A DNA stretch of 64,000 nucleotides. It comes from an uncultured Aquimarina sp. (GTDB lineage Bacteria; Bacteroidota; Bacteroidia; Flavobacteriales; Flavobacteriaceae). Location: assembly GCA_947500505.1 (NCBI GenBank), contig CANMSL010000001.1, forward strand, positions 868,001 through 932,000, given 5' to 3'. Below the pieces are notes generated by a model. The model did no database searches. It was given only the letters and a program-made list of their open reading frames with translations, and was not told the origin of the DNA. Shown in pieces: positions 54,997-61,794 of the stretch. A program made the position numbers and the translations under genes. The stretch's first letter is position 1. Each line of letters starts with the position of its first letter.

Positions 54997-55206
54997 AGGT
55001 TACAGTATCAGTGGATCATGATATACATGATAAAAATATTGATTCCATTCTATTTAGTACATAGTTACAACGAAAAATGATACGATTATGGTAATGAATT
55101 CTTAAAATAATACCAGATATGTACTCATTTGTAATAGTCAGGAGCTCAATTGCATTTATGATATAAAGTCTGAATTAGGAATGGTTATTTCAGCTGGGGT
55201 TGGAAA

Positions 55207-55741
55207 GTATCGAGACCTTGCTGAAACTTTTTTAAATTCTAATAGCATCTCGATACACTACTCCCTCTGGTCGTAGCACTCGATGAGACGAATGGCTTAA
55301 CATTTTTCTGGAGATCCTGCGTCAAGTGAGTGCGTGAGGTTACGAACAACAATTTGAATTTATTTCCAGATATTCTACGTCACATCGAGTGCGCGAGGTA
55401 CGAGCGTGTATCGAGATGTGGTTTTTGAACTGGTATGTTAAAACTACATCTCGATACATTTTTATCAATCGCTATCGCTAATGATAAAACCACTCGATGA
55501 GACGAACGGATTAACATTTCTCTAGATATCCTGTACGTCGCATCGGGTGTGTGAGGTACGAGCGGCCAGATTTTTTCCGGATATTCTACGTCACATCGAG
55601 TGCGTGAGGTACGAGCGTGTATCGAGATGTGGTTTTTGAACTGGTATGTTAAAACTACATCTCGATACATTTTTATCAATCGCTATCGCTAATGATAAAA
55701 CCACTCGATGAGACGAACGGCTTAACATTTCTCTGGATATC
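55207..55741. repeat. Palindromic repeat array, left of the GIY-YIG gene
   Basis: This 535-bp stretch holds no gene but at least three units of one nested-palindrome family. Units A (55371-55530) and B (55582-55741) are 160 bp long and differ at about three positions. Each contains TGTATCGAGATGT / ACATCTCGATACA arms (A: 55407-55419 and 55446-55458; B: 55618-55630 and 55657-55669) around a 26-base loop, then a TTTTATCA / TGATAAAA stem. A degenerate unit with arms GTATCGAGA / TCTCGATAC lies at 55207-55256. Reading frames of 60-100 codons across these units simply reflect the repeats. Confidence 0.88.
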
Positions 55742-55746
55742 ATGCA

Positions 55747-56162
55747 CGTCACATCGAGTGCGTGAGGTACGAGCGTGTATCGAGATGTGGTTTAAGAATG
55801 AAAATGTTTTTTAGAAAGATTAGGTAATTTTTCATACTCTCCGGCAATCAAGGCTTCTTTTTTTGCTCTTGACCATTTTTTAATCTTTTTTTCAGTATCA
55901 ATAGCAATTGAAATATCAGTAAATTCACAGAAATAGACTAATTCTACCGGTCTTTTGTTGTACGTGTAAGAATCTTTGTAAATGCCAGATTGATGTTTAA
56001 ATAACCTTTGACTTAAGTTCGATGTCACACCTGTGTAGTATGATCCATCAGCACATTTTAGAATATAAACAAAGGATAATTTCATCTAAGTAAATATAAT
56101 CATTTTGTTTAAGATTACATCTCGATACACTACTCCCTATGGTCGTAGCACTCGATGTGACG
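55747..56162. mobile_element. Nested-palindrome cassette enclosing a GIY-YIG nuclease gene
   Basis: The GIY-YIG gene is bounded on both sides by two exact inverted repeats: outer CGTCACATCGAGTGC / GCACTCGATGTGACG (55747-55761 and 56148-56162) and inner TGTATCGAGATGT / ACATCTCGATACA (55776-55788 and 56117-56129). The inner arms are identical to those of the gene-less units nearby, where only 26 bases separate them. The left arm abuts the stop codon of the gene. Calling the unit mobile is inference from symmetry and from the empty copies. Confidence 0.65.
55792..56085 (-). CDS. Small GIY-YIG nuclease inside a palindromic repeat unit
   Basis: 97 aa, single GIY-YIG (UvrC/URI-like) domain: VYI at 6-8 and YTG at 17-19 replace the name-giving motif in the usual way for this subgroup, Arg27 (LSQRLFKH), and Glu65 (IDTEKKIKKWSR) as metal ligand; the RPVELVYFCEF strand is typical. 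All catalytic positions are present, so it should cut DNA. Such stand-alone domains are often multicopy in flavobacterial genomes. Its location within matching inverted repeats suggests that its substrate may be the palindromes around it, as RAYT transposases act on REP sequences; this is inference. Confidence 0.9.
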   Translation of the reverse strand: MKLSFVYILKCADGSYYTGVTSNLSQRLFKHQSGIYKDSYTYNKRPVELVYFCEFTDISIAIDTEKKIKKWSRAKKEALIAGEYEKLPNLSKKHFHS

Positions 56163-56300
56163 AACCGCCTGACTTTTTCTAAAAAGACTATTTCCTATGA
56201 CCATAGCATTCGACGTGACGAACGGCTTAACATTTCTCTGGATATCATGCGCGTCACATCGAGTGCGTGAAGCACGAGTGGCCTGATTTTTTCCAGATAC
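56163..56300. repeat. Degenerate palindromic units right of the GIY-YIG cassette
   Basis: Fragments of the same repeat family occur here in changed order, including GACGTGACGAACGGCTTAAC at 56212-56231 and GTCACATCGAGTGCGTGA at 56253-56270. No gene is present. Confidence 0.7.
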
Positions 56301-56427
56301 TCTACGTCACATCGAGTGCGCGAGGTACGAGCGTGTATCGAGATGTGGTTTTTGAACCGGTATGTTAAAACTACATCTCGATACATTTTTATCAATCGCT
56401 ATCGCTAATGATAAAACCACTCGATGA
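56301..56427. repeat. Palindromic repeat unit D
   Basis: This copy of the 55.4-kb units carries the arms TGTATCGAGATGT (56334-56346) and ACATCTCGATACA (56373-56385) around a 26-base loop, followed by the TTTTATCA / TGATAAAA stem and the outer ACTCGATGA end. It stops 26 bp before the next gene. Confidence 0.88.
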
Positions 56428-56452
56428 CACGTGATAGTGTGTAATAAGATCG

Positions 56453-57964
56453 TTACGACTCTCCCTCAATCACTGTAAACTGCCTTATCGCCGTATTTGG
56501 CTCGATGATATTATATCCTTTCCAGAACTCTGGATCATATTTAGACAGGTATTGTGGTTGGATATTTTTGTTTTCTGTAGTTTTTTCGTACTCACTTTCT
56601 GTAATCGGTTCAGAACCAAAAACTACTACTTCGTATTTACTCACTTCACCTGCTCCGATATCCAACGCCAGGGATAGTTCATTTTGCTTACGCCTTCCTT
56701 TTACAAACTTATTCTTCTCGACAATCTTCAGCGGACGATCGATCCCAAATTCATTACCTCGTATTTTTTCGATATATCGTACGCTATATTTACCGTCAGC
56801 GCCTTTGGTAAAGATCGTTTTCCCTTTATATAGTGTGTCGTGAAAACTGATGCCCAACAGCCCAAAATTCTGTAGATTTTTTACGTTTTCATAGTCAACT
56901 CTCATGATGGCAAAATCCTGGGTATTTACATAAATCGTCCCCTTAAAATCTGCTCTTCTTTTTGGTTTAAAAGTAATAATGTATACACTGCTATCATCCA
57001 TAATGCTGTAATCAACCAATTCAAATTCATATCTTCCTGATTTATCGATAAAATTAAGTTTAGAATCTTCCTGAAAGAACATACCTGACAATAATCCCTG
57101 TATGGCAGACTTTCTGTAGGTATAAAAATAGTCTGATTTGTTTTTATCCTGATCTTCCATCTCTTTCTTTACTTCTGCTGCTTCTGGGTTGCTCTCCATA
57201 ATAGAATCTATCTGGATTTTAAAACCTGGGATCCAACCCGATTTAATTTTAAGATACGAGTTCTGCTTTACATTTTTTTTCAGGATGTTCTCTAATCTTT
57301 CAGACAAGGCATTCATAGAACCATCATTACTCTTATCATACAGTTCTGCACCTTTGATAATATCCAGTTTTTGTTTGTCGAAGTTACCGTACAGGTCACA
57401 TAGTGTTTCTGTATAATAAGATGATTTTCTGGGAATTATAGAGACCACACTATCGATAAACTCTCTGTCGAACTCTTCTATTGTAGATTTCTTTAGTTTC
57501 ACATGGATCTTGCTGATATCGCTAAAGTCTGATTCGCGGATAAACAGCTTTTTATGAGAGAGTGTATTGCTATAGTTTTTAGGGACGTTCTCTTTAACAT
57601 TATCCATAATCTCATCGATCGTAAGATTTTTATTAGAAACAAACACACTACTTAATTCTACCGCTTTGGGAGCGATATAGATAATACTATCTGTGATTGT
57701 ATTAAGGGCAATCCCTAATTTTTCATAACCCATAGAAGAGATGTAAACAGAATCTGCAGGTATCTGGTTTTTAGTAAGGGTAAAGCTAAACGTTCCTTCT
57801 TCGTTAGTAATCACTCCGCTATTTGCTGCATACTGTATCGTAGCATAGGGGATGGGTTCATTTGTTTTTTTATCAACCACCTTGGCGGTGATGGTTTGTG
57901 CTGATAGTGATATACTACTTACTAAAGTTACTAGAGATGCTATAGTGAGTTTTTGGATATTCAT
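56453..57964 (-). CDS. CarboxypepD_reg-like secreted protein (paralog 2)
   Basis: 503 aa with signal peptide MNIQKLTIASLVTLVSSISLSAQ. It is collinear with the 53491 gene: VVDKKTNEPIPYATIQYAANSGVITNEEGTFSFTL, SVYISSMGYEKLGIAL, a long middle, ITFKPKRRADFKGTIYVNTQDFAIMRVDYENVKNL, and the end YLSKYDPEFWKGYNIIEPNTAIRQFTVIE. The two genes are a tandem duplication now separated by the palindromic array; identity is high at the ends and lower in the middle (residues about 150-290). Role unknown. Confidence 0.85.
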   Translation of the reverse strand: MNIQKLTIASLVTLVSSISLSAQTITAKVVDKKTNEPIPYATIQYAANSGVITNEEGTFSFTLTKNQIPADSVYISSMGYEKLGIALNTITDSIIYIAPKAVELSSVFVSNKNLTIDEIMDNVKENVPKNYSNTLSHKKLFIRESDFSDISKIHVKLKKSTIEEFDREFIDSVVSIIPRKSSYYTETLCDLYGNFDKQKLDIIKGAELYDKSNDGSMNALSERLENILKKNVKQNSYLKIKSGWIPGFKIQIDSIMESNPEAAEVKKEMEDQDKNKSDYFYTYRKSAIQGLLSGMFFQEDSKLNFIDKSGRYEFELVDYSIMDDSSVYIITFKPKRRADFKGTIYVNTQDFAIMRVDYENVKNLQNFGLLGISFHDTLYKGKTIFTKGADGKYSVRYIEKIRGNEFGIDRPLKIVEKNKFVKGRRKQNELSLALDIGAGEVSKYEVVVFGSEPITESEYEKTTENKNIQPQYLSKYDPEFWKGYNIIEPNTAIRQFTVIEGES

Positions 57965-58004
57965 TGTGTGATGGTATTTTAATTTATGATGATAGTTTAA
58001 TACT

Positions 58005-58157
58005 GTTGTGCATTTAGAAAATTATCGCTAAAAAGCGTCAATTCGAGTGATTTTTCGGGGGAAGCGAAGAAAAATTGTACGCCTCTGGAGTATACACTTC
58101 ATCCTTTGGTCGAAGCACTCGAATTGAAGGATCTGGAATTAAAAAAATCAAAATGCA
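58005..58157. repeat. MITE-like palindromic element, copy 2 (inverted)
   Basis: This element matches the one at 33224-33426 in opposite orientation: GTTGTGCATTT at 58005-58015, GCGTCAATTCGAGTG near 58035, GAGTATACACTTC, GGTCGAAGCACTCGAATTGA, and TCAAAATGCA at 58148-58157. It lacks the inner TCGAGAATAG / CTATTCTCGA hairpin of copy 1, which accounts for most of the 50-bp length difference. It sits just upstream of the 56453 gene. Confidence 0.75.
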
Positions 58158-58285
58158 TAATATATGCTCATTTTTTCTTATTCATATCTATATAGACGCA
58201 ATTAGGTATAAAATAGTTGCCTGGGCAAACTGTATGAAGAAGACGGATATGGCTTTTAAATGTTACAAAAAGGATTAGAAAAAAC
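58158..58285. other. Non-coding stretch
   Basis: Between the repeat element and the terminator at 58286. Short open frames across it have no family signal. I see no RNA gene or other feature. Confidence 0.5.
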
Positions 58286-58322
58286 AAAAAAGTTCCCGAA
58301 AAACAAGCTTTGGGAACTTTTT
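58286..58322. terminator. Second terminator of the S8 peptidase gene (bidirectional form)
   Basis: AAAAAAGTTCCC (58286-58297) and GGGAACTTTTT (58312-58322) make a strong stem with T runs on both strands. On the minus strand it follows the hairpin at 58371-58403, giving tandem terminators. Confidence 0.85.
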
Positions 58323-58370
58323 GTATGTTTTTTAGAAATGGGGATGCTTGTCCAATCCTCATTAAACTAA

Positions 58371-58403
58371 AAACCCCTTATCAACCTAAGTCGTAAGGGG
58401 TTG
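58371..58403 (-). terminator. First terminator of the S8 peptidase gene
   Basis: AACCCCTTA (58372-58380) and TAAGGGGTT (58394-58402) form a 9-bp stem; on the minus strand TTTTT follows, about 40 bases after the stop codon. Confidence 0.85.
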
Positions 58404-58443
58404 GGCTTTTAGTATGCTTTAATGGAAGTTATTTTAAACAAAT

Positions 58444-60108
58444 TTATTTTTTAGCTTTCGAAATTTTTTCTGCCATAAGCAGTGCGTTGTAGGCATTAAC
58501 AACTTTTCCTGATTTAGAAAGTTCAGAAAAAGGGACTAGTTTTTTTGAGCCGTCTTCTTGTTCAATTTCTACCTCAATATTATATGAAGTACCAGATTGC
58601 ATTAAAACTTCTTTTACTTCTTTTGCGGAAAGTTTTGGATAGTAAGATCTGATAAGTGCTCCTACACCAGATACTATTGGTGAGGCTAAAGAAGTTCCTC
58701 TGGAAAATTCATACCGATTTTCAATTCCTGTAGTATACATTTTGTCTCCAGGTGCAAAAATATCTACATTATTTTTCCCGTAATTAGAAAAAGAAGCCAA
58801 AACATTTTTATCGGTAGTATAACTTGAAGCACCAACAACAATGAAATTATCAACAAATTCTGAAGTATTCATATAGTCATTTGGATAGTACTTTTCATTT
58901 TCAATACTTCGTCCGTCATTACCAGCAGCAGTAACTAGAAGTACATCTTTTTCTTTGGCGTATTTGATTGCATTATTTACCCATTCCTCGTGTAGTGAGA
59001 TGTTCTTGCCCCAACTCATATTAATCACTTTAGCCCCATTATCCACAGCGTATCTAATGGCTAGCGCCACATCCTTATCGTGTTCATCTCCCGATGCAAC
59101 CATTACCACGGGCATAATTTTAATGTTATCAGAAATACCGTTAATTCCTAAGTTATTATTTCGTGTAGCTGCCAATACTCCAGTCACAGAAGTAGCATGC
59201 TGAAATGGCACATCTCCGTAGACCTGATTATATCCATAATTAATGTCATTAATATCCTCTGGGTTGTCTCCGATTATTTCCCTTTCATTAAAGTTAGGGT
59301 TAAGCATAGTAGTGTTTCTTTCTTCTAGCTGAACTATATAGTTAGCGAGATACTGATCCGTAAAATTATATTTAATTTTATCTTCAAGGGTTTCAATATG
59401 TCCCAGAATAATAGAATCGTTTTTATGTAGTAACTTAAGGCTATCCAATTCCTTTAATTTATATTCCCTATCAGGTAATAAGCTGTCAATTACTATTTTA
59501 GAAGTCTTAAGTCTTTCTATCCAAGCACTTACATTTATTATCTGTTCTTCGTTTTCCTGTTGAGCTTTAAGCAAGCTTTTTTCTGCTTTTTTATACTGAT
59601 GAAAAGTCTTTTTCTGTTCGGGGGTGATATCTTTTTCTTCTTTGTTTTTGAACAAACCGGAATATTTTCTTACCACCCTTGCAGATTCTGAATTTTCGTA
59701 TTTGATGTATTCTCCTTTTTGATTTCCTAAAAAATCCCAACCATTGACATCATCAATATATCCATTTTTGTCATCATCTACATTGTTGGCAGGTATTTCA
59801 TCAGCATTCATCCATATTTGTTGCTTTAAATCTTTGTGATGGATGTCTAATTTTGTATCTAAAACTGCTACAATAACCTCTTGCCCTTTTTTATTAGCCA
59901 GTAGTTGCTGATATGCTTTTTCGAGACTTATTCCCGGTATGGTATCTTGCCCATAATCTTTATGAAACCAATCCTGAAACTCCTTTTCAGAAAGCTTTTG
60001 ATTTTTGACCAAGATCGTGGACTGAATATTGGTAGTTACATTCACCTTTTCCTGGGCAGTAATTAGTAGGGATTGAAGTAATACAAGTAAAAAGAATTTA
60101 AATCTCAT
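58444..60108 (-). CDS. Subtilisin-like (S8) serine peptidase
   Basis: 554 aa with signal peptide MRFKFFLLVLLQSLLITAQ. The catalytic triad is Asp84 (AVLDTKLDIHHKD), His304 (QHATSVTGVLAA) and Ser473 (GTSLASPIVSG), with oxyanion Asn397 in AAGNDG. About 170 residues of mostly helical, charged sequence (134-290) are inserted between the Asp and His blocks; classical subtilisins have about 30. No C-terminal T9SS sorting domain is present, so it should stay in the periplasm. Its upstream side faces the lanthipeptide cyclase gene, so a leader-cutting role is possible but unproved; such peptidases also occur elsewhere in flavobacteria. Confidence 0.9.
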   Translation of the reverse strand: MRFKFFLLVLLQSLLITAQEKVNVTTNIQSTILVKNQKLSEKEFQDWFHKDYGQDTIPGISLEKAYQQLLANKKGQEVIVAVLDTKLDIHHKDLKQQIWMNADEIPANNVDDDKNGYIDDVNGWDFLGNQKGEYIKYENSESARVVRKYSGLFKNKEEKDITPEQKKTFHQYKKAEKSLLKAQQENEEQIINVSAWIERLKTSKIVIDSLLPDREYKLKELDSLKLLHKNDSIILGHIETLEDKIKYNFTDQYLANYIVQLEERNTTMLNPNFNEREIIGDNPEDINDINYGYNQVYGDVPFQHATSVTGVLAATRNNNLGINGISDNIKIMPVVMVASGDEHDKDVALAIRYAVDNGAKVINMSWGKNISLHEEWVNNAIKYAKEKDVLLVTAAGNDGRSIENEKYYPNDYMNTSEFVDNFIVVGASSYTTDKNVLASFSNYGKNNVDIFAPGDKMYTTGIENRYEFSRGTSLASPIVSGVGALIRSYYPKLSAKEVKEVLMQSGTSYNIEVEIEQEDGSKKLVPFSELSKSGKVVNAYNALLMAEKISKAKK

Positions 60109-60242
60109 AATTTAAAATTATTTCATAATTATAAATAGTGTAGGAGTAAAGAATACGCTACACATTTATTTTCTAGTTAAAGCTTAAAACCCTGCAATTT
60201 CATTGCAGTTACTTTAGTTACTATAAAAATTTTAGCAATATC

Positions 60243-60310
60243 TGTCATTTCATACTTGATGCGGAATCCATCTTACGACTTTCTGGATTCCAGCCTACGC
60301 TGAAATGACA
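60243..60310. repeat. Dispersed palindromic element upstream of lanC
   Basis: Outer arms TGTCATTTCA (60243-60252) and TGAAATGACA (60301-60310) and inner arms GGAATCCA (60263-60270) and TGGATTCC (60284-60291) are exact. This is a nested palindrome of the TGTCATTTCA...GGATTCC type, common between bacterial genes. Confidence 0.8.
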
Positions 60311-60367
60311 AGCAATTGGCTAATGTCTACAACCGATCAAAAAGAATTTTGTTCTTTTGATTAAAAC

Positions 60368-60386
60368 TATGGATTTCAAATCCATA
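60368..60386. promoter_or_regulatory. Perfect 19-bp palindrome about 210 bp upstream of lanC
   Basis: TATGGATTT and AAATCCATA flank a central C. It could be an operator or the stem of a small hairpin; function is not shown. Confidence 0.35.
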
Positions 60387-60597
60387 TTGGTTTATTTATG
60401 TCTATTCTGCAAAACCTCTTTGCTATCTTTCTGACGGAAGCCGTGCGTACCAAAAGTAATATATTCTTAAGATTTGTGAATCTTTATGGACTAAATAAAT
60501 TTCGGAAGATAGATAGGTTGTTTCAGGTTTATAATTACAGAAATGTTTTAATTATATTATCTTGCTTAATCCATAAGAAGAATTTAGTTAAAGGTAT

Positions 60598-61788
60598 ATG
60601 GAATTAAAAATAAGACTTGAACATAAATTAAAGGAAATTGCCGAATTTTTACTAAATCACGATACATCTTATGATACCATTGGTGTTCTAAGCGGAAGTT
60701 CTGGGGTTGCTTTATTTCATTTTTACTATTCTCAGTTTGCTAATGATAGTCGTCACGAAGATAAGGGAGCTGAAATTATGACCAGAACTTTTGAACAAAT
60801 ACAGAAAGGTTTCACTTATCCTACATTTTGTAATGGTATTGCAGGCGCTTGTTGGGTATTGGAGCTTCTAAAAGAAGAACAGTTTATAGAGCTAGAAGAA
60901 GATATTATTACCAGTGAGGTAGATACTTATTTGTATGAGAAAATGAAAAGTTTTATTGAGGATAATAACTTTGATTTTTTACATGGTGCTATTGGTATAG
61001 GATATTATTTTTTGAAAAGATATGAGAATATTCAAACGTCGTCACCTAACTGTAGATACAAGTATTATCTTTTGGAATTATTGAATGCTATAGCCAAAAA
61101 TGCGATCCAAACGAAAAATTTTGTAAAATGGAAGTCAGGAATTATATCTGGAAGTTTTCGTGCAGAAGGATATAATCTTGGTTTAGCTCATGGTATACCA
61201 AGTATTATCTTGTTTTTATCCAAATTAGCCGAATATCCAATATTTAATAGGCTATGTTTCGAACTATTAGAACCTTCTTGTAACTATATCCTTAGTTGTA
61301 AGCACATTGACGAAAGTTTAACATCCTCTTTCCCAAATTGGATAGTTCGGGATGATATCGCTTCTCACAATTCTAGATTAGCTTGGTGCTATGGAGATTT
61401 GGGTGTAGGAATTGCATTATTACAAACTGCGAAGACGATAAAGAACGAAACTATATATCAGGAAGCCATTGACCTACTTCAACGTACTACGAATAGAAAA
61501 AGTCCCTTTGAAGCTAATATTACTGACCCTGGTCTATGTCACGGATCCTATGGAGTGATGAATATGTACCTTCAAATGTTTTTGATTAGTGATGATACTG
61601 TTTTTAAAGATATTTCGGATCTATGGGCACAATTGTCGTTAGATATGATTGGTTTTGAAGATAAAAATAGAGATCTTACAAGCATAGAACCTTCACTGCT
61701 AGACGGAACTCCAGGAATCGGTATGGCTTTAATATCATACCTAAACCTTGATTATACCAAATGGAAAGAAGCCTTTCTTATAGCATAA
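60598..61788 (+). CDS. Lanthionine synthetase C family cyclase (LanC)
   Basis: 396 aa, about the length of NisC-type cyclases. The alpha-toroid repeats are visible: SGSSGVALFHFY (32-43), FCNGIAGACWVLELL (77-91), FLHGAIGIGYYFL (127-139), GLAHGIPSIILFL (195-207), WCYGDLGVGIALL (263-275), GLCHGSYGVMNMYLQM (312-327) and LLDGTPGIGMALISY (367-381). The zinc ligands Cys264, Cys314 and His315 and the catalytic-type His198 are all present, so it should be active. LanC adds Cys thiols to dehydrated Ser/Thr, forming (methyl)lanthionine rings. The likely substrate is the peptide encoded at 63734-63901. It is convergent with the esterase gene (6 bp between stops). No LanB dehydratase is in the window. Confidence 0.92.
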   Translation: MELKIRLEHKLKEIAEFLLNHDTSYDTIGVLSGSSGVALFHFYYSQFANDSRHEDKGAEIMTRTFEQIQKGFTYPTFCNGIAGACWVLELLKEEQFIELEEDIITSEVDTYLYEKMKSFIEDNNFDFLHGAIGIGYYFLKRYENIQTSSPNCRYKYYLLELLNAIAKNAIQTKNFVKWKSGIISGSFRAEGYNLGLAHGIPSIILFLSKLAEYPIFNRLCFELLEPSCNYILSCKHIDESLTSSFPNWIVRDDIASHNSRLAWCYGDLGVGIALLQTAKTIKNETIYQEAIDLLQRTTNRKSPFEANITDPGLCHGSYGVMNMYLQMFLISDDTVFKDISDLWAQLSLDMIGFEDKNRDLTSIEPSLLDGTPGIGMALISYLNLDYTKWKEAFLIA

Positions 61789-61794
61789 AACAGA

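Larger units (their letters stand above)
60109..60597. other. Divergent intergenic region between the S8 peptidase and lanC genes
   Basis: This 489-bp region has no convincing gene. It contains a small hairpin CTGCAAT-TTC-ATTGCAG (60192-60208), the palindromic element at 60243-60310, an imperfect hairpin at about 60337-60362 (ATCAAAA, TTTTGAT) and the palindrome at 60368-60386. TATCTTG at 60558-60564 is a possible -7 element for lanC, 33 bases before its ATG, without a clear -33 partner. An open frame starting at 60398 lacks any family or coding signal. Confidence 0.55.

Noticed and set aside
55380..56395. Related 66- and 99-codon open frames on the minus strand, starting with the same residues
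   Set aside because: Both lie entirely in the palindromic repeat units; their similarity is that of the DNA repeat and their sequence shows no protein family features.
55207..56427. CRISPR-like repeated region
   Set aside because: The repeats are long (about 160 bp), themselves palindromic, irregularly spaced and without unique spacers of constant length; no cas genes are near.
58075..58278. 67-codon open frame between the 56453 gene and the S8 peptidase gene
   Set aside because: It begins in repeat copy 2 and runs through low-complexity AT-rich sequence; no family signal.
58158..58322. Possible small RNA ending at the 58286-58322 hairpin on the plus strand
   Set aside because: No promoter could be identified and the hairpin is explained as a second terminator of the minus-strand peptidase gene.
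60398..60607. 69-codon open frame upstream of lanC as a possible second precursor peptide
   Set aside because: No double-glycine leader, no Cys/Ser/Thr-rich core, and it overlaps the lanC start; likely chance.
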